From: Anaerolineae bacterium
Lineage (GTDB): Bacteria > Chloroflexota > Anaerolineae > JAFGEY01
Assembly (NCBI GenBank): GCA_016783145.1
Contig: JADHXD010000006.1
Location: 1-64,000, forward strand
Direction: 5' to 3'
Length of the DNA stretch: 64,000 nt
Shown piece after piece: positions 1 to 9,502 of this stretch. The translations under genes and the position numbers were made by a program. How positions within the stretch are numbered: the first letter of the stretch is position 1; the number at the start of each line of letters is the position of its first letter. The notes beneath the pieces were generated by a model. The model was not told the DNA's origin and did not search any database. It saw only the letters and a program-made list of their open reading frames with translations.

Positions 1-138
1 ATGGCGCTGGGCTTCCCGACAGTGCCCCAAGGCCAGGCGCGCATCCGGGTGATGAACACGGCGTCGCACAGCAAGCAGGACCTGGACTATGGCCTGGCGG
101 CCTTTGCACGGGTAGCAAAGGAGCTGGGAGTCATCTAG
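1..138 (+). CDS. kbl: glycine C-acetyltransferase (2-amino-3-ketobutyrate CoA ligase), C-terminal fragment, 5' truncated by window edge
   Basis: Open frame from position 1 ending ...GQARIRVMNTASHSKQDLDYGLAAFARVAKELGVI*, typical C-terminus of KBL/alpha-oxoamine synthases. Confidence 0.7.
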   Translation: MALGFPTVPQGQARIRVMNTASHSKQDLDYGLAAFARVAKELGVI

Positions 139-310
139 GACACGAGGGCAGCCAATAGGCCGCGAGTAGCGGTGCCCCTTGCCCTGATAGAAGGGCCTCC
201 ATTCCAGAGAGGGCCGGCCGCACAACTGTCAGGTCTTCGTCGGATAAAGGTCATCCTTATCCGCCAAAATGAGATATCATTGGGGTACATCCCGCACACA
301 GGAGGTTTTC

Positions 311-1042
311 ATGGCAACGATCCTGGAAAAAGCACAGACCTTGATCTCGGCGAACCTGCACGCCATCCTGGACAAGGCGCTCAAGGCCAACTCGCTCGCC
401 GTTCTGGACGAGTACATCCGACAGGCACAGGACAACCTGGATGACCTGGAGGATGCCGCAGCGACCGTGGGCGGACAGGTCAAGACGCTCAGGCGCAAGA
501 CGGACGAGTTCGAAAGAAGGGCGATCAAGCTGGACCACGACGTCGACATGCTGCTGCAGCGCGGCAAAGAGGACCTGGCCATCGCCGCTCAGCGTAAACT
601 CAACAACGTCCAGGAGATGTCCCAGGAATATCGGGAGCAGTATACACGCCAGCAAAAGGAATACCAGCAACTGCTCGACGCGCGGCTCAAGCTGGAGGCC
701 AAGCTGACCGAGATCCGTCAGGAGCGCGAGCAGCTACAGGGTCTACTGGAGCTGGCCAAAGCGAAAGAGATCACCACCGAGACCCTGCGCTCCCTGGACG
801 ATCTGGCAGGCGTGGGCGACGCCGACATCGCGCGGATTGCAGACGGCATCCGCGCGCGACTGGACAAGGCCTCAGCCCAAACAGAGATGCGGGCCTCTCG
901 CCTGGACGAGCAGATGGACCGCCTGCTGGAAAAGGACGACATCGAGATTCAGCTTGAGGCGCGCAAGCGACGACTGGGCATCGGACGTGCCTCAGACATG
1001 CCCGCGGAAGAAGCCGCAGCGTCCTCCGAAAGCGATGTCTAG
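311..1042 (+). CDS. PspA/IM30 family protein
   Basis: ATG at 311 after RBS AGGAGG; coiled-coil MATILEKAQTLISANLHAILDKA...LDEYIRQAQDNLDDLEDAAA resembles PspA/Vipp1. Confidence 0.75.
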   Translation: MATILEKAQTLISANLHAILDKALKANSLAVLDEYIRQAQDNLDDLEDAAATVGGQVKTLRRKTDEFERRAIKLDHDVDMLLQRGKEDLAIAAQRKLNNVQEMSQEYREQYTRQQKEYQQLLDARLKLEAKLTEIRQEREQLQGLLELAKAKEITTETLRSLDDLAGVGDADIARIADGIRARLDKASAQTEMRASRLDEQMDRLLEKDDIEIQLEARKRRLGIGRASDMPAEEAAASSESDV

Positions 1043-1246
1043 GAATCCCCTGGGTCGTCTTGCCTGCGTCCCGGGCGTGCGCGCCAGAGCGCGGTATCGT
1101 CCTGCGCGCAGACAGGCGGCACAGGGAAGGGGCCCGGCGGCGATCACAGCGATCAAGTCGTGTGCGGTTGCGCACCGTAGCCCGACCACTCGAATGCCGA
1201 CCGGCGGCCGAGAACCAGTTACGTTGACCGGAGGGAGATGTGGGCA

Positions 1247-2458
1247 ATGAATAGAACGCGCGTCATCTTTTTTGTGATCATCGGCATCGCTGTCCTGATC
1301 ATCATCGCAGGACTGCTGGTGACACAGATTCCCCGCCTCTCGGAGCAGATCGAGGGCCAAGCGACACCCGCGGTCTCCGATGAGTCGATCCTGGTGCGCA
1401 TTGTCACCGCCATTCCAGTTGAGCCGTGGGTCAACGAGGCAGCCAAGGCCTTCAATTCCGAAGGCCATCGCCTGGAGGGCCAAAAGATCGAGGTGGCGAT
1501 CATCCCTATGGATGGCCTGACGGCCATGGGGTACTATGAGCGCGAAGAAATGGACCCGTTTCCCACTGCCTGGATACCCGACGGACGCTACCTGGTCGAT
1601 CTGGTGAACGCAACCTACAAGACCAAGCGGGATCGCGATGTGTTCCTCACTGACGGCGAATATCGAGCACGGCCGATCGCCACTTCGCTCTTTTCCTGGG
1701 GCATCTACAAGAGCCGGGCCACCGTGCTTCAGGCGCAATATGGCGACATCAACTGGAAAACGATCCACAGCGCAGCGATGGCCAAGGGAGGCTGGCGCGA
1801 GATCGGCGGACCGGAATGTGCCGAGTGCGGCGAGTGGGGCTACTTCAAGTTGGTCGTGCCCAACCCGCGCAAAAACGCCGCCGGCCTGGCAGCCATGATC
1901 GCCGCCGCAGGCGAATACTTTGACAAGACGACGATTACCGTCGAAGATGTGACCGACCCTGACTTTCAGAAATGGCTCGGAGAGCTGATGGGCGCAGTTA
2001 CCGACTACTCCAGCGCCTACTCGGTGGAGGACCTGGCTCTGTTCGGGTACTCTATGGGCGACGGAGGCCAGCTATTGGAGAGCGACCTGCTCACCAATAT
2101 GGAGGGCATCCAGACTCGCTGGGTCGATCCCCTGGTGATCGAATACCCCCAGTATCTGACGTGGTTTGACTTTCCCTTCACCGTATGGATGGGACCCGAA
2201 ACATCGGCTCTGGAAAAGAACGCTGCTCTAGAGTTCCAAAAGTACCTGTTATCCCCCGAGCAGCAGCAGAAGGCCCTGACGCGAGGTCTGCGCCCGGCCA
2301 ATCTGCAGGTCCTCTTGGATGGGCCAGACAGCCTGTTTGTGCGCTGGCAGGATCAGGGCGCAATGACCCAGCTTCCGCGCTTCACGCGGATGCGCGACCC
2401 GGACCGGGAAGTCCTGCTTGCCTTGCTGCGCTGGTTTGATCTGAACGTGGCACGGTAG
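1247..2458 (+). CDS. membrane-anchored extracellular solute-binding-type protein
   Basis: N-terminal TM then type-2 periplasmic-binding-like fold; no adjacent permease or ATPase. Confidence 0.65.
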   Translation: MNRTRVIFFVIIGIAVLIIIAGLLVTQIPRLSEQIEGQATPAVSDESILVRIVTAIPVEPWVNEAAKAFNSEGHRLEGQKIEVAIIPMDGLTAMGYYEREEMDPFPTAWIPDGRYLVDLVNATYKTKRDRDVFLTDGEYRARPIATSLFSWGIYKSRATVLQAQYGDINWKTIHSAAMAKGGWREIGGPECAECGEWGYFKLVVPNPRKNAAGLAAMIAAAGEYFDKTTITVEDVTDPDFQKWLGELMGAVTDYSSAYSVEDLALFGYSMGDGGQLLESDLLTNMEGIQTRWVDPLVIEYPQYLTWFDFPFTVWMGPETSALEKNAALEFQKYLLSPEQQQKALTRGLRPANLQVLLDGPDSLFVRWQDQGAMTQLPRFTRMRDPDREVLLALLRWFDLNVAR

Positions 2459-2473
2459 CGGAGGAGAGACGCG

Positions 2474-4156
2474 ATGAGTCAAAAGGGAATCAAACAGAAT
2501 CAGCTCCTGGTCATCCTGCTGGTTGCCCTGTTCGTCGTCTTGTCCCTATGCTTCTGCGGTTGGCAGGTTATCAAGCTTGTTCGTCCCTCCGAGAGGGAGG
2601 TGGCGACGGTAGAACCGGCCGAGAGTTCGACGCTCATCGTCGCCTATTCTCCAGAAAAGGAGGCGATGTTTACCCGGTTGGTATCCTCCTTTAACGCCCG
2701 GGTCGCCGCGTCCTCGGACGAGGTCCTCAGCATCTCCGCAGTGCGCTATGAACCGGACCTGATGATCGAGGCCGCACTGCAAGGTCAAGTCCACGCCATA
2801 TCGCCCGACTCTTCAGTCTGGCTGAACACGCTTGACCGGGAGTGGGCTGCTCTCACCGGGCTTGAAGCTCCGCTGGTCGGTCAGACCGAACGCTACGCGG
2901 TCTCACCGATCGTCATCGCCATGTGGGAGGATGTGGCTCGCAGCATGGGCTATCCAGACAAGGCACTGGGCTGGGCAGATCTGCTGGAACGTGCGCGATC
3001 CGATCCCGAGTTCAAGTGGAGTCATCCATCCACAACCTCGGCCGCCGGCTTGTTGGCCACCCTGGCCGAGTTCTACGCAGGAGCGGGCAAGACACGGGGC
3101 CTCACGGAGGCGGATGCCCAGCGGCAGTCGACCCTCGACTATGTGGCGGCGATCGAAAAGACAGTGCGCTACTATGGCGAAGGAGAGTGGTCCGTCATCC
3201 AGCGCGTGATCAGCGAGGGACGGACCTACCTGGACGCGTTCGTATGCCAGGAACAGCTCGTCGTCCACTATAACACCACGACCACCGGCGACAAACTGGT
3301 CGCCATCTATCCTGTTGAGGGTACGCTCTGGGAAGACCACCCGTTGGCGCTGCTGGAATTGGCCGACCTGACGGACGCGCACCGGGCGACATACAGTCGC
3401 TTTGTCGAGTTTCTCAAGTCGGCCCAGCAGCAGGCCGAGATCCTGTCCAGCGGATACCGTCCCACCGACCTGAGCATCCGCTTGGACGGGTCCGAGTCCC
3501 CCTTGACAGCAGGCAACGGGGTCGATCCCGTGCAGCCCAAGACCGCGCTCCAGATGCCCTCGCCCAGCGTGGTGGAAGTGGTGCGGGACGTATGGTGGTA
3601 CACCAAGCGCCACACCAACGTCTACCTGGTGGTGGATGTCTCTGGCAGTATGGAAGGCAGCAAGCTCTCCAACGCCCAGGAAGCGCTGCGCGTCTTTATG
3701 GACCAGGTCAAAGGCGACTCCGAAAGAGTGGGCCTGGTCAGCTTTGCTACCAATGCGACAGAGGTCGTTCCTCTTGACGAGCTGACCCGTAGCCGCGCGC
3801 AGATCGTGCGCGCTGTCGAAAAGCTGGAAGCCTACGGGGACACCGCTCTGCTCGACGCCGTAGCCCTGGCTTATCAAGAGTTGCAGGCGCTCGAAGACGC
3901 CGAGCGGATCAACGCCATCGTGGTGATGACCGACGGCCGCGAGAACAACTCGCAGGTCTCCCTTGACCGCCTGACGCACTACATCAGGGAAAGCAACGAG
4001 ATCGGCGTGCCAGTGGTCATCTTTGCCATTGGCTATGGCTCGGATGCGGATACGGGAGTACTCCGCTCGCTGGCGGAATCGAGCGGTGGACAGTACTACA
4101 CCGGTGACCTGGACACAATCCGGCGGCTGTACAAGATCCTTTCTTCCTACTTTTAG
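2474..4156 (+). CDS. solute-binding domain fused to C-terminal VWA domain, membrane-anchored
   Basis: N-terminal TM; SBP-like region; MIDAS motif VVDVSGSM plus downstream T and VVMTDGREN. Confidence 0.8.
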   Translation: MSQKGIKQNQLLVILLVALFVVLSLCFCGWQVIKLVRPSEREVATVEPAESSTLIVAYSPEKEAMFTRLVSSFNARVAASSDEVLSISAVRYEPDLMIEAALQGQVHAISPDSSVWLNTLDREWAALTGLEAPLVGQTERYAVSPIVIAMWEDVARSMGYPDKALGWADLLERARSDPEFKWSHPSTTSAAGLLATLAEFYAGAGKTRGLTEADAQRQSTLDYVAAIEKTVRYYGEGEWSVIQRVISEGRTYLDAFVCQEQLVVHYNTTTTGDKLVAIYPVEGTLWEDHPLALLELADLTDAHRATYSRFVEFLKSAQQQAEILSSGYRPTDLSIRLDGSESPLTAGNGVDPVQPKTALQMPSPSVVEVVRDVWWYTKRHTNVYLVVDVSGSMEGSKLSNAQEALRVFMDQVKGDSERVGLVSFATNATEVVPLDELTRSRAQIVRAVEKLEAYGDTALLDAVALAYQELQALEDAERINAIVVMTDGRENNSQVSLDRLTHYIRESNEIGVPVVIFAIGYGSDADTGVLRSLAESSGGQYYTGDLDTIRRLYKILSSYF

Positions 4157-4162
4157 GATGCT

Positions 4163-5071
4163 ATGGCCAAGAGAACACGACAAAGCCTGAGCGATGAACT
4201 ACGTGAGCGAGCTGTTCGAGCGCTGATCTCCTTCGCTGTCTTTCGCTGGGAGAGCGCAGTCACCCTCGCAGCCACGCTGATCCTGTCGGTGCTCATTCCC
4301 GACCCGTTCCGCGGAGTCCTGCCCTTTTGGCGCTGGTGGTTCTGGATCATCATCGGCACGATCGCCGAAGCGTTGATCGTCGTCACCAGCATCTACGATC
4401 CGCAGGTGAGAGAGCGGGTCGTCGGGGAGATGTTCCGCGAAAAGTTCAACCCCAGGGAGATCGCCTCTGCGGAGTGCCGCCTCAAGATCACGCGGGCGCT
4501 CGAGTACCGGGAGCAGATGGAGGTACTCCTGCAGCGCGCGCGCGATGGTGCCTTGCGCACTCACCTTGAGGCCACCGTCAGCGATGTGTCAGACTGGATC
4601 AGCAACATGTTCAGCCTGGCACAGCGCCTCGACGACTACAAGAGCAGCACCGTGTTGCAGCAGGACTTGGCTTCCGTCCCCGCCGCCATCCAGGACCTGC
4701 AGAAAAGGCTGCAAGCAGAAAAGCAGGGGCAAGTCAGGGCGCAGCTAGAACAGACGATCAAGAACAAGCAGGCTCAGTTGGCGCAGCTGCAGCACCTGGA
4801 TAGCACCATGGAGCGAGCCGAGTTGCAGCTTGATGACACGTTGAGCGCGATGGGCACGATCTATGCTCAGATGCAGTTGATTGGAGCTAAGGATATCGAC
4901 AGCGGCCGCGCTCAGCGGCTGCGCGAGGACATCGGTGACCAGATCGACTCCCTGCATGACATCGTGCAGACGATGGACGAGGTCTACCAGTCCAGCGGAA
5001 CACCCGTCCCCGTGGCTGCCCAACTGGCGCAGGCGCAAAAGGGACAGGGGACTTTGAGAGGAGGAGCATAG
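4163..5071 (+). CDS. membrane protein with long C-terminal coiled coil, unknown function
   Basis: Two N-terminal hydrophobic segments then Gln/Leu-rich coiled coil; co-directional, 6 nt after previous stop. Confidence 0.6.
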   Translation: MAKRTRQSLSDELRERAVRALISFAVFRWESAVTLAATLILSVLIPDPFRGVLPFWRWWFWIIIGTIAEALIVVTSIYDPQVRERVVGEMFREKFNPREIASAECRLKITRALEYREQMEVLLQRARDGALRTHLEATVSDVSDWISNMFSLAQRLDDYKSSTVLQQDLASVPAAIQDLQKRLQAEKQGQVRAQLEQTIKNKQAQLAQLQHLDSTMERAELQLDDTLSAMGTIYAQMQLIGAKDIDSGRAQRLREDIGDQIDSLHDIVQTMDEVYQSSGTPVPVAAQLAQAQKGQGTLRGGA

Positions 5072-5074
5072 TCA

Positions 5075-6247
5075 ATGAGATTCACTTCCTTTCGGACACG
5101 CCGCACGCGTCTCTGGGTGCTGCTTGTCCTGACCGCCGGGCTGGCCCTATCTGGCTGCCGGGCGGCAGTAAAGACACAGGCACCCACCGAGGGTGAGGTC
5201 TATGTCTACGTCGCCTCACCACTGTCTGGATTCCAGGCGAACGGCGGGCAGACCGTATTGGGCGGCGTGAATATGATGGCGGAGGAACTGAACCGCAGCG
5301 GCGGCCTGCGGGGGTACAGAGTGATCGTGGTTCCGATGGATGACGAGTCTGACTCGGACGTCGCCGTATTGGTGGCAGAACAGGTCAAGGCAGACATCGC
5401 TGCCGGGCGGCAAGTACTCGGTCTGATCGGGCACTACAACAGCGGGCAGACCCTGGCTGCGATGGAGATCTACAAGGACCTCCCACTGGTCGTGATCACG
5501 CCCACGTCCAGCGAGCTGAGCATCACGCAAAAGGGGTACAGCAACTTTTTCCGCGTCAACGCCAATGACCTCGTCCAGGCCAACGTCGACGCCCAGTTCC
5601 TGACCGAGACACTGGGGGTAAAGCGTGTTGCAGTGGTACACAACGACACCGAGTATGGCATCGGCTTGCGCGATGCCATGGTGCGGGCGCTCGCTGAACG
5701 AGGCGCGGGTGCGGCGATCACGATACAGGTGAGTGAAGGACAAGAGTTCTACGACCAGGAACTGCCCATGATCCAGCAAGCCGGGCCCGATGCCATCTTT
5801 TACGCGGGATACGAGATCGAGGCCCCCTACCTGCGCTTCGCGGTGATACAGGCGGGCATCGACGTGCCCTTCCTGGCCTCGGATGGGGCATTCCTGGCCG
5901 CGACGATCGACTACGCCGAGGGCACGGCCGAAGGCATGTACGTGAGCGGGTTCGCACCGAGCCCTCAGCAGGCCGTAGACCAGGCCTGGATCAAGATGTA
6001 CCAGGAGGTGGAAAGCCGAAACCCGGACACCTACTCGATTAACGGCTACACTGCACTCCAGGTGCTCGCCGAGGGGGTCAAGAACACCGGTTCCTTTGAC
6101 GCCACGAAAGTGAGTGACGCGATCCGCTCTATCAGCATCCAGACACCGATGGGTGTGCTCGCCTTCAGTCCCAATGGCGATCTGCAGGACGCGAGCATCT
6201 ACATCTTTCAGGTCAAGAACGACGCCTTTGTGCAGGTCTACCCATAG
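5075..6247 (+). CDS. branched-chain amino acid type ABC substrate-binding lipoprotein (Leu/Ile/Val-binding fold)
   Basis: Signal peptide with lipobox LSGC; SPLSGFQANGGQTVLGGVNMMAEELNRSGGLRG typical of LivJ-type receptors. Confidence 0.8.
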   Translation: MRFTSFRTRRTRLWVLLVLTAGLALSGCRAAVKTQAPTEGEVYVYVASPLSGFQANGGQTVLGGVNMMAEELNRSGGLRGYRVIVVPMDDESDSDVAVLVAEQVKADIAAGRQVLGLIGHYNSGQTLAAMEIYKDLPLVVITPTSSELSITQKGYSNFFRVNANDLVQANVDAQFLTETLGVKRVAVVHNDTEYGIGLRDAMVRALAERGAGAAITIQVSEGQEFYDQELPMIQQAGPDAIFYAGYEIEAPYLRFAVIQAGIDVPFLASDGAFLAATIDYAEGTAEGMYVSGFAPSPQQAVDQAWIKMYQEVESRNPDTYSINGYTALQVLAEGVKNTGSFDATKVSDAIRSISIQTPMGVLAFSPNGDLQDASIYIFQVKNDAFVQVYP

Positions 6248-6278
6248 GCAGACCGGCGGCGCGGAAGGGACCAGAGCC

Positions 6279-7781
6279 GTGTTCACGAGCCTCAGAGCAC
6301 GCTTGATGCTCTCCTTCTCTCTACTGCTTGTCGTCTGCCTGTCCATCCTGACGGTCGCCTTTGTGCTCCTGTTTTTTGTGTGGGTCAGCCTGCCGGACCT
6401 GGCCTACGCTCGCCTCACCGACGCCGCCCTGCCGATGCTGGCACACGTGCGAGCCCTGCGCCAGCAGGGAGAGCGCCCGGCGGAGAGCGTCGAGGCCCTC
6501 CGCAGCCTGGCGCAGGAGAGCAGGATACGGTTCTTGGTCGTGACGGAGCCGAACGGCGCGGTGCTCGCGGACTCAGAAGGAGAATGGGTCGGCCAGAAAA
6601 TCCGCCCCGGGCCGCTTCGCCGGGAGACCGTCAACGGCTGGTTGTCCTCGCGAGGTCGGTTGGTGGGACCAGACGGGACGAGGCTCTTCTACGTGGCCTT
6701 TGCTCTGCAAGAGGATCGGGCCGACCAGTCACGGCGGGTACACCTGGTCCTGGCCATCGCCTGGATCGAGGTCGTGCGGCCCTTCATCGGTTCGCTGGTG
6801 TGGAGCGTCTGTCTTGCCGGGGCGACCGCCTTTGCGCTCTCGATCCTGCTGGCGATGTGGCTGGCGAGATCGCTTTCCCGGCCCCTGCAGCGGGCCGCAG
6901 CCGCCGCTGAGCAAGTGGCAGCAGGAGACTATACCATATCCCTCGATATGTCCGTCCCCGAAGAAGCACGCCGGCTGGCGGACAGCTTTAACGCCATGAC
7001 GCGTGCGGTCGCATCCGCGCAGCGATCGCAGCGCGACTTTGTGGCCAACGTCTCGCATGAACTGAGGACGCCGCTGACCTCCATTCAGGGCTTCGCGCAG
7101 GCTATCCTGGATGGCACGGCCAGCGACGCATCCTCTGCCCACAGGGCCTCCGCGGTGATCCACGACGAGGCCGAGCGGCTTTCTCGAATGGTCGGCCACC
7201 TGCTCGATCTGACCCGTCTCGAGAGCGGCGAGGACGCGATGTCTTGGAGCCAGGTCGACCTGCACGAACTCCTGTCTGCGTGCGCAGGGCGTTTCGCCTT
7301 GCTGGCCGAGGAAAAGGGCATCCGTCTCGAAACCGACCTTGGTGGGCCTGTACGGGTGATCGGTGACGGAGACCGTCTCACACAGGTGTTTGCCAACCTG
7401 ATCGAGAACGCACTCAAGCATACCGACCCCGGGGGGAGGGTCTCGTTGAGCATCAGAGACGGGCAGCCAGACGCCCCTGTGTCTGTGCTTGTGACCGACA
7501 CAGGATGCGGCATACCTGCAAAAGATCTGCCGCGTGTCTTCGAGCGATTCTACCAGGTGGACAAGGCGCGCTCACGCAGCACCGACCCCGATCGGAGGGG
7601 CGTTGGCCTGGGACTGGCTATCGCCTCAGAGATCGCGCGTGCTCACGGAGGCCGGATAGACGCTGAGAGCATCGTTGGCGTTGGGACGCGCTTCACCGTC
7701 GCCCTGCCTCGCGGGCCGGCCGCCAGCACTCCCCAGCAGGGCGCGGACGCGGGTAGAGGAGAGAGACCACGTGAATCTTGA
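6279..7781 (+). CDS. sensor histidine kinase (TM-sensor-TM-HAMP-HisKA-HATPase)
   Basis: GTG start at 6279; H-box VANVSHELRTPLTSIQGF; N, G1 and G2 boxes; no adjacent response regulator. Confidence 0.85.
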   Translation: MFTSLRARLMLSFSLLLVVCLSILTVAFVLLFFVWVSLPDLAYARLTDAALPMLAHVRALRQQGERPAESVEALRSLAQESRIRFLVVTEPNGAVLADSEGEWVGQKIRPGPLRRETVNGWLSSRGRLVGPDGTRLFYVAFALQEDRADQSRRVHLVLAIAWIEVVRPFIGSLVWSVCLAGATAFALSILLAMWLARSLSRPLQRAAAAAEQVAAGDYTISLDMSVPEEARRLADSFNAMTRAVASAQRSQRDFVANVSHELRTPLTSIQGFAQAILDGTASDASSAHRASAVIHDEAERLSRMVGHLLDLTRLESGEDAMSWSQVDLHELLSACAGRFALLAEEKGIRLETDLGGPVRVIGDGDRLTQVFANLIENALKHTDPGGRVSLSIRDGQPDAPVSVLVTDTGCGIPAKDLPRVFERFYQVDKARSRSTDPDRRGVGLGLAIASEIARAHGGRIDAESIVGVGTRFTVALPRGPAASTPQQGADAGRGERPRES

Positions 7782-8748
7782 GACCCAACAGATCGTGGAG
7801 CTGGTGCACCAGGTCTTTCCCGACGCAGACGTCGTATCCAGCCAGCGTTTCCGGGGCGAACACTCCAACGCGAACTATGATCTGCAGCTCGCCGCTCCGG
7901 CATCGAGCATCGTGCTCAAGATCTACAGCAGCGACCTGGATGGTCACTCCGCCGGAAAGGAGACGCGCCTGCTGAGCCTGCTCACCTCTGAGACCGGCGT
8001 GCCGGTGCCTCGCGTGCTGCACTTTGACGATAGAGGTGACCTCGTCTCCGCTCCCTGGGCATTACATGCCCGCCTACCCGGTCAGCCCCTCTCTGAGGTC
8101 ATTGATACCCTGGATGATCCGGGGCTGGAATCCGTGGGGTACGAAATGGGCCGCTATCTGAGTCGCCTTCACCAGATTCCACTGGGCGAGTTCGGTGAGT
8201 TGTTCAGGTCAGGTCCGCAGAACCACCCGACGGAAAAGGGCTACGTGATCGCCCAGGCCACCCGGTGGCTGGAGCAGTGCGCGGAGGGAGGGCTGCTCGC
8301 TACCGCCACGATCGATGCCCTCGATCATCTCTTTGTCCAGACCAGGCTCCTGACCCGCCGCCAGGCATGCCTGATACACGGCGAGTATGTGACAGAGAAC
8401 ACCATCGTAGAGCGCGGCATCTCCGGCTACCACGTGACCGGCGTCCTGGAGTTTGCCTACGCACAGGCAGGCAGCCCCGAGTTGGACATGAGCACGCTCT
8501 TCCTCCGGGAGATGGAGAGGCTGCCAGCCTTCCAGAAGGGCTTCCTGGACGGATATGCCGAATCTGGCGAACTGGTCCGCCATTTCTGGGGCCGGCTCCG
8601 GCTGTACCAGATGTTCGCCTGCCTGCGGGGCATCACCGCAGCACATAGGAGCGGACAGTCCCAGCGGGAGCAAGCGTACGGGGCCTGGATTGTGGATCAC
8701 CTGGATCCGCTCGACAGCGCGTGGTCCACAGCAGTCCAGCAACCTTAG
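7771..8748 (+). CDS. APH/choline kinase-fold phosphotransferase-like protein
   Basis: GTG 7771; APH fold with degenerate Brenner motif LIHGEYVTENTIV. Confidence 0.65.
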   Translation: MNLETQQIVELVHQVFPDADVVSSQRFRGEHSNANYDLQLAAPASSIVLKIYSSDLDGHSAGKETRLLSLLTSETGVPVPRVLHFDDRGDLVSAPWALHARLPGQPLSEVIDTLDDPGLESVGYEMGRYLSRLHQIPLGEFGELFRSGPQNHPTEKGYVIAQATRWLEQCAEGGLLATATIDALDHLFVQTRLLTRRQACLIHGEYVTENTIVERGISGYHVTGVLEFAYAQAGSPELDMSTLFLREMERLPAFQKGFLDGYAESGELVRHFWGRLRLYQMFACLRGITAAHRSGQSQREQAYGAWIVDHLDPLDSAWSTAVQQP

Positions 8749-8820
8749 CACCCTGGTTTGCGTATAGGACATGGTCGTGTTTCAGGTTCCACGGGCACAG
8801 GTTGCTGCGGAGGTCAAGCG

Positions 8821-9489
8821 ATGTCTGACATCATCGAGTCGATCAGGCAAGGGGCAGGTCAGGTTCTGGACGAATTCGATCAGAAGGGACAGATCAAGTC
8901 CACCCTGCAGGGGATACGACTCCAGTTAGGCGAATTGGAGCGACGGCGCAGGTCCAGCGGGCTGGAGGGACAGATCAAAGCCCTGCAAGGCGAGTCCAAG
9001 CAGTTAACCGAAGCTCTCGGTCTGCAGACACTCTCCCTCTTTGAACTTGGCAAGATCGACCATCCCGAGCTGTCACACCTCTGTCGCCGCGTCAGCGAGC
9101 TGCGCGCCGAGATCGAACAAAAGAAGGCGGATCTGGCTGCGCTCAAAGCGTCAGCCGCCCCTGCGCAGCCCAGGTGCGCCCAATGCCAGACCGAAGTCTC
9201 TGCGGACGCCGAGTTCTGTCCCAAGTGCGGCGCAGAGCTGAGGACGCTCGCAGCCGAGACGCCCGCACCGCCGGCAGCCGGGCAACGTACGGTCGTTCGT
9301 CTGCGCTGCCCCAAATGCAAGACGGTCCTGCCTCCCAAGGCAGGTTTCTGCCCAACGTGCGGGGTCAAGATCAAGCAGCCACAGGCTCACCCGGCCCGGA
9401 AGCAGTTCTGCGCTTCCTGCGGCGCACAGATGCAGCCAGGCGCCCGGTTCTGTCCCCTCTGCGGAAAGCCTGCATCGAGCACTCCCTAA
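8821..9489 (+). CDS. coiled-coil protein with three C-terminal zinc ribbons
   Basis: CAQCQTEVSADAEFCPKCG, CPKCKTVLPPKAGFCPTCG, CASCGAQMQPGARFCPLCG. Confidence 0.75.
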   Translation: MSDIIESIRQGAGQVLDEFDQKGQIKSTLQGIRLQLGELERRRRSSGLEGQIKALQGESKQLTEALGLQTLSLFELGKIDHPELSHLCRRVSELRAEIEQKKADLAALKASAAPAQPRCAQCQTEVSADAEFCPKCGAELRTLAAETPAPPAAGQRTVVRLRCPKCKTVLPPKAGFCPTCGVKIKQPQAHPARKQFCASCGAQMQPGARFCPLCGKPASSTP

Positions 9490-9502
9490 GAGAGAAGACC
9501 TG

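Noticed and set aside
2903-4183. 426-aa minus-strand ORF antisense to the SBP-VWA gene
   Set aside because: Sense frame has an intact MIDAS VWA; antisense frame is a shadow ORF.
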